Below are positions 43,578 through 54,899 of a stretch of 64,000 nt of DNA, piece after piece. Under the pieces are notes generated by a model that was not told the DNA's origin, did no database searches, and saw nothing but the letters and a program-made list of their open reading frames with translations. Numbering within the stretch: position 1 is the stretch's first letter; the number at the start of each line of letters is the position of its first letter. The DNA is from Symbiodinium kawagutii (lineage: Eukaryota > Sar > Dinophyceae > Suessiales > Symbiodiniaceae). The position numbers and the translations under genes are program-made. Where the stretch lies: positions 96,040 to 160,039 of the forward strand of contig VSDK01018674.1 in NCBI GenBank assembly GCA_009767595.1, in the 5' to 3' direction.

Positions 43578-45090
43578 TCAAAAAGAAGCCCACTTTTCTG
43601 GAGAGTTACAGTCCCCCAAGAAATTGCATGCGCAAGTACGATGTTGCATGAATGAGTTGATAGGCCCTTGCCGAACGGACCCTAGGGCCCCACAACGGCA
43701 GCCAGGTGATTCGCTCACGGAAAGCTCGTGACATCCAAGAAGAAGCGTCACCCCCTTTGTCTTGTTATCCAGGGCATGTTTTAAGGACTCCTGACAAAGC
43801 TGCAGCAAAGTGTATCTTGTGCAACATGCGAAGGCTGACGATGTCACAATCAATGAAGGCGGAGTGTTACCATGGCATCTTCCTGTGGCCAGGCGCCATT
43901 TGTTTGGAAGAATTTGGCGCCTCAGAGACAGTGTCTGAGCTGCCATGTGGCAAGCTGAGCCCGATCGGCCGGCGTGATGTGTTGTTGCATGCCTTCTATT
44001 CGCTCCAATTGTACGCCCTCTGAAGCTTGGTTTAGAAAGGAATATTGTGGAATGTTGATAAGTTAAGTTTGGAATGTTTAAATCGATTGATATGGAAACT
44101 GCTTCCAAGAACACATTAAGTCGCATTTAAATCGCATTGATACTGGGGACAAGGGGTGAATCATGGATTATCAGATTGAGACAAGCCTTGGTCGCCTTGG
44201 GCGATGCCTGCTGCACATGAGGTGGCCACTGCTTCCACACAGCCTGCATCAACAAGTGGGTGCTGGAGGTCATAGAAAGGGGTTGGGTTTGAAGAGGATG
44301 CTGAGACTGGTCGAGGCTTCATGTGGAAGCATTTGCTACCTGCTACCATTGCCTACCTTCTAATTTCATCTAATTTCTACGAAGTTTCTTCTGCATCGCC
44401 CAGCAGGTTTTGGCACCCCCGGCCACACGCACAGCATCCCTGATCAGCCGACCCGCAGCGACCAGCGACCCAGCTGCCACCCGTCATGGCAGGACTGGCG
44501 CTGTCCCTTTCGCTGCGCCTTGGAAATGCCAAGGTGGGGGACCTTCCGTCGCCTGAACACGCCTTAACAGACATCAATATATCACTCGAGAGCCAAAAAA
44601 TATCAGGGAAGATATCAGTGAACATCAGTGGTATATGGTGGTATCATGTGGTATACATGAGTGGTATATAGTGGTATCATCATGATGTCATCATGTACCG
44701 CCCTTTTTTGGACAGCGAATCGTGGCCCACCACATCCCACAAATTGCTCGACCTGCCCCAGGAGCTTGGCTAAGACCCAACAGGCTTGGCCTGCACAGGC
44801 CTAGCAGCGCTCCCACCAAGCCACTATCGTATGATTGACTTGCAGGAAAAGGATGAGGATATAAATTGACATAATATGTGATATAGTAACAATAGTTATA
44901 TTAGCAATAATGGTAATAGTAATAATATTCATGTATATTCATTTGTATACACATATGTATTTAATCATTTGTTTATTTGTTGATTCACTTATTCATTGAT
45001 TCATTTATTTATGCATTTACTTATTTATCTACTTATGTAAATATTTCAAACACATACATGTATTTACAATGTGTGTTATCATGCCATCGT
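43578..45090. other. Ambiguous ORFs and ATTT-rich tract
   Basis: A 182-codon minus frame and a 105-codon plus frame overlap at 43578-44126; neither has recognisable motifs. A GC-rich stretch at 44405-44560 has several open plus frames. 44930-45050 is ATTT-rich. Confidence 0.3.
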
Positions 45091-45107
45091 GGTTTTGCAA
45101 CTTTAAG

Positions 45108-45215
45108 GTTTTGCTGTCAATCAACTGGGACAAGAAACCGATTGGAGATTTCAACCAATGGGGGTACAACGATGAACTTCGCGGCCCGGTTTGGGGAACC
45201 AGTCTCGAAGGGTGA
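45108..45215 (+). CDS. Unassigned exon
   Basis: After TTTAAG: VLLSINWDKKPIGDFNQWGY, then NDELRGPVWGTSLEG and TGA. Confidence 0.4.
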   Translation, partial: VLLSINWDKKPIGDFNQWGYNDELRGPVWGTSLEG

Positions 45216-45397
45216 CACTTGGGGGTAAGTTGATACGATCAGTGTGCGAGAGAAATTCGTACCCGGAGCAATCGCACGATCACTGAGCGATTGCGGTCAG
45301 TTGGATCATTGCAATGAAAAATCCCATTCCCCCATAGCTGGACCACGGCCATCGCATGCCCCCAGGCTTGAGATGGCTTGAGTAGATCTATTGTCAG

Positions 45398-45548
45398 CAC
45401 ATCGAGGGCAGGTCGGCTTTGGGCCAATGGGGCCAGCGGAAGCCGATGGGCAGGCAGGGGGGGCAGGAACGGCGGACTTGGAGGCCCGTTCGCTCTCTTG
45501 CCGTGCCATGGCGTCACTGTCAAGTGCTGTTCTTCGAAGAAATTCATG
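45398..45548 (+). CDS. Unassigned exon
   Basis: Between TTGTCAG and ATG|GTGAGA: GQVGFGPMGPAEADGQAGGA, then GTADLEARSLSCRAMASLSS. Gly/Ala-rich and probably disordered. The donor is strong. Confidence 0.45.
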
Positions 45549-45676
45549 GTGAGAGAGATTCAGATTTAGATGCTAAGAATCGCTCGCGAGATTTTTTGGT
45601 ATACATGTTGCAAACATTTTGCACCCCCCATTTTGCTTTGCGTTCATCAGCATTCTTTGCTGTTCACATTCTATAG

Positions 45677-45889
45677 GTTCCAGGCGTCAACAGTGTCAGA
45701 GGATGGCAGAGATTGACCACCACATCTCAGGCTGCTGCTGAAGCACAGGAAACGGCAGCGCCAGGGGTGCCTGGCTTAGATCAGTCTGGCGCGTTCCAGC
45801 TCTCGAGCCAATTGGGGGATCCAGCCGTTAACCCCTCCCTATTTGAATACATTTCATGGCAGAAAGATGTCGGAAGTTCAGAACCCTGA
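45677..45889 (+). CDS. Unassigned terminal exon
   Basis: 70 codons after CTATAG in phase 0 to TGA: VRGWQRLTTTSQAAAEAQET, LDQSGAFQLSSQLGDPAVNP, then SLFEYISWQKDVGSSEP. No ATG. Its phase does not match the exon at 45398. Confidence 0.5.
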   Translation, partial: VPGVNSVRGWQRLTTTSQAAAEAQETAAPGVPGLDQSGAFQLSSQLGDPAVNPSLFEYISWQKDVGSSEP

Positions 45890-46804
45890 CTGCTTCGTGA
45901 AACTGGAGCATGGTTCAGAGCTGGACCATTCAACGGAGGTCGAAACCATTCTCAATGTTGTAAAGTGCACGTGGATGTCAAAGTAAAAATTGGTTCAGAG
46001 GGGGCGCGGGCGGTCATCTAGTAGTATCTAGTAGCAAGAAGTTTGGAATTGGTTGGCTGCCTCGGCTTGGACCACATGCAAATTCACGGTCATGTAGCTT
46101 GTTCATGTTCATTCCATGTGGTGTTCTGTGTGGGAAAACGACATGAAAACGAGACATAACGAGAACAAAAATGATAACAGACCAAACGAAAACTTTGTGG
46201 CCTAGACCCTTGTACTTTCCTGATCCATGCACTATCCATGGTTACATGGAGAATGCACTGGCAACCCAAGAACTCGAAACATCCAGTGCCGGTTAATATT
46301 CCAACAAAAAAAGTTCTATGTACGGTAAGCACTCTGCATTCACTGAAGGATGGGTTTTGAGTGGTTTCGCTTTTTTCTTTCTTACTTGATGTGGGCAATC
46401 AAAGGGAAGAAAGAAAGAAAAAGTGATGTAAAAAACAAAGCATTTGTGATTACTTCATGTTGCATGCTACAGCACTACGTAGCACCACATAGCCTCATCA
46501 CACCAACATCCCTAGTCACTAACAGCTACCACTGACTGAAGTTGGCCTGGACTGAGGCAGGACGTGTGTGACCACGATGACCACGCAAGCAATACAATGA
46601 ATGCCCGGACCTTGGCGCGGAATTCGGTCTGTAGATATCAGCAGCCAACAACTCTGGCTAAGAAAGGTACGATGACCGTGACACTGGCATCATTTTCTTT
46701 GTAAGCCAGTGTGAAACCACACCATGGCACTGCTTTCTTTGTAGGATCCGGACGGACAAATAGTTAGACCATGTTAGATCTTTTTGTTGATCTTAAAGGA
46801 CCAG

Positions 46805-46937
46805 TTTTGTTCGGCGTAAGCACTTGAAGGACTGGCATTTGAAGTGGGTCAACTCTTCCACTTCCTTGGCAAAGGCCGGAGAAGCGACAGTGTACAGCGC
46901 CATGAGGCAGCGAGAGGAACTAATTCGATACGCCTGA
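46805..46937 (+). CDS. Unassigned terminal exon
   Basis: After GACCAG: FVRRKHLKDWHLKWVNSSTS, then LAKAGEATVYSAMRQREELI and RYA, TGA. Strong coding character. Confidence 0.5.
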
Positions 46938-47190
46938 CATCGCCCCTAGCTGCGTATCATGGCTGACATCACAGGGCTGACATCATGGATTCGAAACCAT
47001 CACGCCGCAACGCATCGCAATGCTGTTGGTTTCTGGAAAGCTGTTACGCAGAAGGGCAGTCACTTGCACGGATGTGAGTCGAACTGGTCTACCTGGTCAG
47101 TTTCTAACATGCCGGAAACAGATCCGAGGAGTCAGTTTCAATCAAGCTCCCCTCCCGCTTTTCTTCGGTTTTTAGCAACTGCTGCATTTC

Positions 47191-47622
47191 ATGACAACGT
47201 ATGATAACGTATTAGTCAATATTAGTAAAATATATTTCTGGCCTACTCTGAGTCGACTCAGAATTGTGCCATTCCATCCGTGTGATCCCCGGCACCAGTT
47301 CGGGATTTTGCGAGCTGTGATCACTGAAGGGGTGGTCAGCAGTTTCTGTCGCCAGCACGCCACGGACTTTCCAGTGAATCAGAGTGGTAGTTGTGATGGG
47401 AAGCCAACGGACGCTGGCGGACCGGTGGTGCTTCGTCAGGGCTGCACGGAACTTAACAAACATGGTTTATCCATGTTTATCCTATTTTGTCACGTACTTC
47501 TTGGTTGTTACATGGAAGATTGTCGATTCATTGCATTTTTATTGTTGATTCATGTGGGTCGTGCCGAAGGGCAATCTGAGACTGGCGTACCATGCGTCGC
47601 ACCGGTGGTGATACTGGTTTGA
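47191..47622 (+). CDS. Possible ORF, weak
   Basis: 143 open codons with HQFGILRAVITEGVVSSFCR and GKPTDAGGPVVLRQG, but no splice signals or motif. The minus strand is also open over part of it. Confidence 0.25.
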   Translation: MTTYDNVLVNISKIYFWPTLSRLRIVPFHPCDPRHQFGILRAVITEGVVSSFCRQHATDFPVNQSGSCDGKPTDAGGPVVLRQGCTELNKHGLSMFILFCHVLLGCYMEDCRFIAFLLLIHVGRAEGQSETGVPCVAPVVILV

Positions 47623-48100
47623 ATTAGAATCGCAATGAAGGTCCACTAGTGTTATTCATACAGATGTCCCTTGTCGGCTTCCGCAATGCTTTTGAGTGTC
47701 AGAAGTTTAAAGGAGTCCTAAGTCCTTGCTACGAAAAAAGTTGAGCCCTGACGAAAACAATGCCTCATAATATCCTCATCTTGCAGAGCTCTGGCTGTAC
47801 AGACATGGAAGGACGCTGTAGCTGCAGTGTTCTGCGCCAATCTTCAACAATCTTACGTGACCAAAGTGAGGCCTCGTTGTAAGGCGGAACTGATAAGTAG
47901 GGCCATGCCGCCAGTTCCAAGACGGGTTGTGCTTTGAGCGAGCTATTTGTATCAGATGCTCACAGTCACCGTTGAAACGCAAATGTATTTGAAGTTATTT
48001 GAAGAATGGACCAACTGTGTAGGTTCAAAAGTTGCCACGATGAAAGATGTGGACCCATGATGACCCGCTTGGCACAACTGTTACTCTCCCTCTGAGTGAG

Positions 48101-48302
48101 GAAGGCTGCGCCTCTGTTGCACAAGGTGACGGAGAGGGCAGTGCAAGTCGGGCTCATCCCTGCGATATGCGTGGATGTCTCCGGATGGGTCGCTGCTTGC
48201 TGCAATTCGCTGCATGTGTTGGACCGGTGGCAATTCTGCAAGGCGGACCCCTGCCGTCCTCCAAACGAGTTGGAAATGGGGCCGCCAATTGGGCCAACGG
48301 AA
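48101..48302 (+). CDS. Unassigned exon
   Basis: Between GTGAG and GAA|GTACG: KAAPLLHKVTERAVQVGLIP, then AICVDVSGWVAACCNSLHVL and CRPPNELEMGPPIGPTE. The same frame upstream reads MTRLAQLLLSL, then TGA. Confidence 0.45.
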
Positions 48303-48971
48303 GTACGAAGCTAAGGGTTCAACAGCGTCACGACCAGCCATGGATATCTTTTGGTGTCTTCTTGTTTTCATTCGTTTTTTGCCTTCCACGTGCTTCCAGC
48401 TTAGTTGTCCAGGAGGTGCCAGTCACCATGAAGAGACTGTGCCGTGTCTGAGTCTTTGCGCTGACCGTTGGCATCAACGTTGAAGGGACAGCTGATCACG
48501 GTTGCAATCCTGTGGCAATTCCCCTTCACGAGGTATGCATGCGACACATTGCAGCACAGTGTTAGGTCACTAGATGTCATGAGAGCACTTGCGAAGCGCA
48601 AAGGGGGCCTAATGCCAGAGCATAGGGCATGACTGCGACTATGACTATGAATGACTTGGGTAACAAGGGCCTTAACGAAGGTCAATTTTGCGCAAGACCT
48701 GGACAAGTTAATGCGCGGTCACTTTCAATCCGTTCGAGCGTTCTCCCATGGCTGGCAATGCTGGGGCAATACCCTTGCATGGTCCATTTCAGGCTGCAGT
48801 TGGTCGCAGACACATCTACAAAGCTTCACTTGGATAATCGGTGTAGTACGTGTTGCTTTTCCCGAATGGCATTGGGAGATATTTGGAGGTTTTTTCAATT
48901 CTGAATCTGCTCTTTCCTACAGAAGTGCGCCAAAACAGTGCAGACCACAAGAAATGTTGTTCTGACATAAA

Positions 48972-49142
48972 ATGCAGCGCTTGCACGATTTGATTCGTTG
49001 GAACTTGTCCCAACTTGCGGCCTTTTGCAAGCGACTTGGACCATCAAGGGCCATAATCCACCATTGTGCACAGGTTGCTTTTGACAATGTGTTGTCACGG
49101 AGGGCTTTTGCAAACCTCAGGCTCCCGACTCTTGCATATTGA
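48972..49142 (+). CDS. Small ORF, 56 residues
   Basis: ATG to TGA: MQRLHDLIRWNLSQLAAFCK, RLGPSRAIIHHCAQVAFDNV, then LSRRAFANLRLPTLAY. Strongly protein-like. It could be a small gene, or an exon starting after ATGCAG. Confidence 0.45.
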   Translation: MQRLHDLIRWNLSQLAAFCKRLGPSRAIIHHCAQVAFDNVLSRRAFANLRLPTLAY

Positions 49143-49759
49143 AAAGAATTAAAAAACAAAAACGAAAGAAGCAGAAGTTTGCTGTTTCTGTTGCAAGCCG
49201 AAGTTGTAAACGAGAAAACTGTTGTGATCTGTTGTGAGTGTCATGGCGCTGCCTTCATTGGCAATCAGAAGGGTCAGGCACCTGTGCTGCTTACAAGACC
49301 TATTGCTGTCGCGCAAGATGAATGCCTTGCCCAAATGCGTCCTCATAGTACAAATGTCTCAAGTCACGATTAGTTGAAAGATGACCAAGTGAAGAAGTTA
49401 GGGTTGGATCCAGAGAAATGACACGCAATATGGGAATCATTGAGCCAAATCCTCATCAAATGTTAGCAGTTTCTCGAAATAAGTATGGGTGCCGCCTACA
49501 AACAACCCAGTTCGGTGTGCAAATCAACAGCATGACGTTCTGTTCATAGGCTGCGCTTTGGCAATGAATTTGAAGAAACGCTATCCAATATCCTTTTCCT
49601 CTTGGTATTGGTGGGAATGACCCCTGTCGGAACTCTTGTGGCAACAGCCAGTACTGCATACAAATTCCATCAAATTCCATTCCTTTGTTGAGCCACGCCA
49701 AGCGACGACAACATAAATCGCTTCAGCAGTGAAGTTCCTGTAAGCGCTTTTTCTTCCAG

Positions 49760-49875
49760 ATGCTCAGCAGGGAAACGTGCGAACAAGAAAACCAAGCGCC
49801 GTGGAAGGCAAAAAGGTTGCACTTGTTCTTTGCATTAGGTTAACTGAAGGGAGTTCTGTGAAACCACGCTGTTGA
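49760..49875 (+). CDS. Unassigned exon
   Basis: After TTCCAG: AQQGNVRTRKPSAVEGKKVA, then LVLCIRLTEGSSVKPRC and TGA. A 79-codon minus-strand frame overlaps and is also plausible. Confidence 0.35.
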
Positions 49876-50947
49876 ATCTTATGGTGTACGAAAAGTGAAA
49901 CAATGTGTTCTGCAATTTGCTGAGGAGGGCCTGCAAGATCAGCACATTTGAGACGGAATGTATGCAGAAAGTACACCGGGCGTACATGACATGACAATGT
50001 CAATCATATCTTAACGTCTTTGCATGCAAGTTGTTCAAACAAGACTTCTCAGTTTTTGTTTAGGTTCTGGAATAAGGATTCACATGGATTCAACATATTC
50101 AGCCCCTGAAATGGTGGCATAATGATCATACAGTATCGTTTGATGTGCCCGTTCTGGGCATGTCCCATGAGTCAAGGCATGATGCGTAACATCGGCAGCT
50201 TGGACAACAGTTTGGCTTTCAGCTGCATCTGGTCATGCCACATGGTTCGCAACCTTCTGGCAGAAATCCAGCGCTTGCCACGTCACATTCCAACCTTGTT
50301 TCATTCCTGCACGGTTTCAAGATGTGCGATTCATTGTCCAGTCATGCCATGCCTTTCTAGCGTAGTTGGTTGTCAAAACACACATCCACCAAGCAATCAG
50401 TGACCAGCATAAGCTTCCTCTCCGTTGATCAACTGAAGCCATGGCATCTCGACACCAGGTGCTTCTCAGCAGATTCTTTTTGTTTGGCTGCACACGGCCA
50501 CCAGTCGGGATGGGAGAATGTCCAGCATTCATGATGGGCATCCCATGGCATCCCCTAAACCTCCAATCAGACAATTTTTGAAGAAGAAGTTGTGACACAT
50601 GCTAACGGCCCCAGCTTTAAGTTCGGAGATGTCCGGTGTAGAGTGGCTGGATCAAGGAGTGCTTTGTTAAACCGACCTATCATGGCCGCCAAGCCGAATT
50701 AATGAGAAAGCAACAGTAACAAATCAAACGTTGCATCCAGAGCATGTTGGCAGCGTCCAAGCAACTTGTCAAAACAGTTCTTGTTTATTAGTGGCAAATA
50801 AAATTTAAGATGGAATGAATATTTTTGAATATGGTTGATAATGAGTTGTCAGATTATGAACTGTTCATCAAATCAGGCAAGAGACCCCAAACAGAGTGGA
50901 GGTAGGAATTGCCAAAAGCACACAAAATGAATGCAAAGATAGTCACT

Positions 50948-51165
50948 TGGCAAGATGACTGTAGGAGGAAAACTCTTTACAAGATCCCGATAAAAGATCT
51001 CTGTGGAAGGTCTCTGGGCAAAATCATTGTCAAAAACTTTTTACAAGATCCCTTTAGAAGATCTCTACAGGAGGTCTCCTGGCAAGATCGCTGTAGGAAA
51101 CCTTCGCGCAAGATCCTAGACCTTTTTGCAGGGTCTCTTGCGTGATCCCTCTGCAAGATTCACAG
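50948..51165. repeat. Diverged ~60-66-bp tandem repeat, ~3.5 copies
   Basis: Units start TTGGCAAGAT, TGGGCAAAAT, CTGGCAAGAT and TTGCGTGATC, contain ACAAGATCC and end GGTCTC. The 78-codon frame across them simply translates the repeat. Confidence 0.7.
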
Positions 51166-51328
51166 CGCGAAGGCGAAAGCGTTCTGACCCGCGCAAAGTC
51201 TGCAGATGGCGGCCCGAGATCCGGCGCGAGCGAAATGAAAATTCGCGCCTGGGAACCGCAAAGAAGCGGAGTGCTGTGCAAGGCACCGATGTCTCTGTGA
51301 AATTTGCGTTTTGGGTTTCGACGCGTGG

Positions 51329-51811
51329 ATGCTACAATGCACTGCGCCTGCCACGAAAAGTCATCCCGAGGCATGGGAGCCCTGCATATGTCAGGCAATT
51401 GATCTCGATTTTGAAGATTCACAAACGACGATGGTCTCACAAAACGAGTGTTTCGAGCTGGGCAATGGAACCCCCAAGTTCAAGATGTGCAGCGCCTGCC
51501 ACGAAAAAACATTACTTTCAGGCACCACGATTCTTGGGCAACGCAGCTTGCCAAGCGTCCCAAAAACGGCGACAGCTGCACGTTTTGTTAAACATATACA
51601 GCCCCTCGTGCCTGCCATGGGATCTAGGACCCGAGAAGGGTCACTGCGAGCTTTTCTTTGCACTTGCCATTCGAAATACACTTTTGATGAAAAAATCCAC
51701 AAGATCTTGCAGAACACGTTTCGGGCAGGGTTTCCTTTGAAAAACGGAAGATGGAGTAACGTTGTTCATGTTTTTCACGTAGAGGTCAGCGAATTGGCCG
51801 CGCCCGCCTGA
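51329..51811 (+). CDS. ORF with CSACHE motif, ~160 residues
   Basis: An open frame to TGA; the first ATG gives 160 residues, and the frame is open a little further 5'. It contains QNECFELGNGTPKFKMCSAC, then HEKTLLSGT. CxxC followed by His could be half of a MYND- or RING-like zinc site, but the second half is unclear. A 204-codon frame at 51126-51740 overlaps and is more basic and less convincing. The words CTGCGCCTGCCACGAAAA and CAGCGCCTGCCACGAAAA occur 140 bp apart, suggesting a small internal duplication in different frames. Confidence 0.45.
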   Translation: MLQCTAPATKSHPEAWEPCICQAIDLDFEDSQTTMVSQNECFELGNGTPKFKMCSACHEKTLLSGTTILGQRSLPSVPKTATAARFVKHIQPLVPAMGSRTREGSLRAFLCTCHSKYTFDEKIHKILQNTFRAGFPLKNGRWSNVVHVFHVEVSELAAPA

Positions 51812-51996
51812 GAACACTTATATAGGGCTACACTGCTTTCCCTGATCCACTAGTATGGGTGGTGGTGAATTGTTCTTCGATTTTTTTTGGTGGATTGAGA
51901 TCCTCGCGGTCGTACAGTAGGTAGTGACTAGTGCAGCCTGTTTTTTTCAAACAAAAGGGCCTCCTCCCTTTCCGCAAAATGCTTGGGGAAAACACC

Positions 51997-52382
51997 ATGG
52001 CCCACACAGTGAGACCGTGCAAGGCACGCTTGCCGTGCTGTTTGGCCTTGCTCCTCGTTCCATGGCTGTCACAACTAGGCATGGGCGCAGCTTCAGTGCA
52101 GCAATGTGCAGCGCAGCTTCCTTTCACTTTGCAGCACTTTGGTGGTTTCTCAGAATAGGGGTGCCCCCAAATCATCATAAATCCTCTAGTTGTTAACCAT
52201 TTATGTAGTAGACCAAGCATCTATGGGGCTCCCTATTGTGAGAAACAATCATTAATTTGGGCCAGCCACTGTGACATGTGTGATCCAGTTTTTGCAGCGC
52301 AGGATTTTTCGCACGGGAGACCTTCGTAGGTTTGAGACCGCCCACCGCAGCAGGGGCCAAGGCTGGACACTTGAAAAACTGA
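51997..52382 (+). CDS. Small secreted protein, two exons (51997-52141, 52303-52382)
   Basis: Exon 1 starts MAHTVRPCKARLPCCLALLL, then VPWLSQLGMGAASVQQ: a basic start, hydrophobic core and small residues, typical of a signal peptide cleaved near Gly-Ala-Ala. An in-frame ATG lies 6 codons upstream. It ends at TTTG|GTGG in phase 1. Exon 2 starts after GCGCAG and reads DFFARETFVGLRPPTAAGAK, then AGHLKN and TGA; the phase joins. The protein would be about 74 residues. An alternative exon 2 frame (RRIFRTGDLRRFETAHRS) is also open. The 161-nt intron is mostly a family 1 MITE-like element. Function unknown. Confidence 0.45.
52142..52247. mobile_element. MITE-like element family 1, copy 4, forming most of an intron
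   Basis: Left end GTGGTTTCTCAGAATAGGGG, right end CCCTATTGTGAGAAAC, interior CCCCCAAATCATCATAAA. Its first base is the donor GT of the preceding exon. Confidence 0.65.
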
Positions 52383-52399
52383 AAGGAACCTTTTGGAGC

Positions 52400-53500
52400 A
52401 TTCCCGGAGGTTGGTTGATGAGGACAATCCACGGGAAACTCCTAAAATATTCTATTTGCTGGTTAGTTCAGACAAGGCTTTCCCGGAGATTTTCGAGGTG
52501 ATCAATCAACGCAGCAAATGAGTTTTGACATTTCACTGCGACACATCCCAACAATGAGATGCAAAGGAATTCATTAGTGCAACGGATGAATGCCGCGGAG
52601 TTGTTTAGAACTAGATATGCTTTGATGCTTAGAGCATCACTAAGATTTTCGCTGCTCGGGGTTTGGCCCTCGTGCCTGTAAGGCAGTGTTGCGCGTCCTC
52701 ATTGGTGACGATGGCCCCTGGGTTCTGAAGTTTCCACATCAAATGCGATGCAAGTCTGCAAGTCATCACTTGGAGCTGGGGCTTCATGCTTCTGAAGAAC
52801 AAAGACTTGGAGCTGGGACTCTTTTGATAGGTATGATCAAATCTTGTTGAATATGCCAGCATCGAACTGCACACAAGATTGAAACCTGTTTGGGTAATTG
52901 GGCCGCTTCTTCTGAAGGCACCATTTCGCACGCAGAGTCTCTGCAGAAATTATCCCTGCTTCTGACGGCCTTAGGCACCACGTTCGAAAGATTTGACAGC
53001 GACACGACTGACAAGGGCAGGGTTGAGAGGAAGGCAGGAAGCTGAAGCAGCAAGGGCGAGGAAAGGCTGTTGTGTGGCCTTTAAAAAATTGCTCCAGTAG
53101 AGTGTAAGGAAAACGACCTGAAGGTGATTCTCCATATGCCTACAAACGCAAACCCCCTTCCAAATTCAAGTGATGTCAAGCAAGGCCAGCTCGGGGAAAA
53201 AAAAGGATTTGGCTCGGGCCATAGAACTTCTTGATGTTCCAACTTCTTTTGGGCATGTTAGCTTGTAATTTTTTGAGTGCTCGCTTCACTTCCGCGAATC
53301 AAGATCTTCCAGAGCCTCATGATTTGTTGCAACAGCTGACTGTGACCGTGTTCCCTGCCAAGGAGCCCTTAGACGACACCTGGTATGCTCCAGTCTAAGT
53401 TCGAAAGCTGAGCACGTGCACAATGCATTACACTCCTTGCTTCCAAGGAGGGCTCCATCAAAAGTTTCAACACACAAGAAGGCTGTAGCATACAGCTGTA
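52400..53500. other. Spacer with weak minus-strand frames
   Basis: Minus frames at 52629-52931 and 52784-53053 overlap; the second starts with a signal-like MLLQLPAFLSTLPLSVVSLS. No support beyond open frames. Confidence 0.3.
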
Positions 53501-53704
53501 TCTTGCATCATGGGGCGGCAGGTGACCCCCCACAGGTGCAACCCCCCAACAATAAGGGCCTCTTTTGGGGTTTATAACCACCGACCATGCCCACGATTCA
53601 AATTCTATCAAAGGACCGTTCTTCCTCATGTGAGTTTGGTTTGTGTTCAGCACTTCAACCATGGTTTTGGAGGTGTCTTGTTCCGGGATGTTCAAGCGCG
53701 CAAG

Positions 53705-53761
53705 CATTGGCGGTCAGGATTTGGATTCATTAGCTGCAATGAGCTGTTCGAAAAGTACCAG
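53705..53761 (+). CDS. Cold-shock-domain exon (first half)
   Basis: 19 codons between GCAAG and CAG|GTTCAG, phase 0: HWRSGFGFISCNELFEKYQ. SGFGFI.C matches the RNP1-type RNA-binding strand of cold-shock domains, and NELFEKY the loop before DVFLH. The rest of this domain may be in later exons; 56298 (LGGKVSFPM) is a candidate. Confidence 0.5.
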
Positions 53762-54317
53762 GTTCAGCAGCTGCGATTGTCGCCATCGCCCCCTGGGTTT
53801 GCTCCCGGCCATTGGGGCCCCATTCAGCCCCATAGACAGCAACAATATGCCACAATGAAATGGAATGAAATCGAGGCACTGGAGACTTTGGATACTCTTA
53901 GTGCTGGAAATCGCTTCGATGTGTTGTGGATCCACTCCTGCCTTGCGAGAAACATGTTGGGGAAATCACATCGACTTGCGTTCAGTTGGGGGAAAAGAAG
54001 TGTAGTGATAATTCTCCATGCGAAAAGTATTATCAAATATAGTTATTCCCATGGCGTTTGTTGATGGCTAGAATCTATAGTTTTAGAAAACCTACACTTC
54101 ATATTGGTGCGTTCAGTTTGGTGAACCACGATTGCCATGACAATTTTCCACGTGGACTTATGCAATCAAATTATTGCGTTGCCTTGGTGCTTTGCATGTT
54201 GCTGTTTTGAGTCATGTCTAGCGTTCTTGTGAGAAAACCGCTGTGCCATTGGGAGAAGCTTCACAAATCACACATGTTCACACAGATCCTTGTTCTGTTT
54301 TTCTTGGCCACATTTGG

Positions 54318-54510
54318 GCTGATGTTGGGCTGGTATTGTGCCTAAGTTGGGGCATGTTGGGTGTCTTGCAGCTGGGGGAAGGCTAATTCTGGGGCTTGCG
54401 GGAAGCATGGACGGAAGATGTGCCCGTCCATGCTTCGCGTGTGCCCAGGTTTGACCGGTGTTGGGCTGATGTTGGGCCTAAGTTGGGGACATGTTGGGTG
54501 TCTTGCCAGC
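54318..54510. repeat. Duplicated block with a 13-bp hairpin
   Basis: GGGCTGATGTTGGGC...CTAAGTTGGGG...CATGTTGGGTGTCTTGC occurs at 54318-54370 and again at 54463-54508. Between them GAAGCATGGACGG (54402-54414) and CCGTCCATGCTTC (54424-54436) form a perfect 13-bp stem with a 9-nt loop. Confidence 0.65.
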
Positions 54511-54674
54511 CATGGCTCATCACTCTGCCTGGCGCGGATCAGCGGCAAGAGCATTCAGAGAATTCAGGGAGCATGCCTTTTTGAGTCGTTCACTGGTATG
54601 GCTACTAAGGGTATTAGTAGGGGCAGTTTAGCTATGGCTAGGTTTTTCTAGGTTCTATTATACGCTACACGAGG

Positions 54675-54899
54675 ATGTCAATGCTGAAAGGCGCATTGAT
54701 CGGGCTGGCTGTACTTTCCATAGCATGTTTTGATCTCGCCCCCCATCTCGCCCCAGATCTCGCCCTGGATGCCATTCGCGTGCCAGTGTGTTTGGTCAAT
54801 GAAACCTGCAAAGATGTCCTTTGGGCAAGAGAGCTGTCAATCATTAAGCGTTCCATGGTGTTTTGCCGACAAAACCTGATCAGATTCCTTGAGTTTTAG
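54675..54899 (+). CDS. Possible small secreted protein or first exon
   Basis: 74 codons from ATG to TAG: MSMLKGALIGLAVLSIACFD (signal-like), then LAPHLAPDLALDAIRVPVCL and NETCKDVLW. It contains a small CTCGCCCC repeat. Confidence 0.35.
   Translation: MSMLKGALIGLAVLSIACFDLAPHLAPDLALDAIRVPVCLVNETCKDVLWARELSIIKRSMVFCRQNLIRFLEF

Noticed and set aside
43578..44126. 182-codon minus-strand ORF
   Set aside because: Long, but without motifs, splice signals or a neighbour on that strand; an overlapping plus frame is as good.
51126..51740. 204-codon ORF overlapping the CSACHE ORF
   Set aside because: Its 5' part translates the 60-66-bp tandem repeat boundary, and its composition (Arg/Lys/Ser-rich) is typical of an out-of-frame reading of the other ORF.
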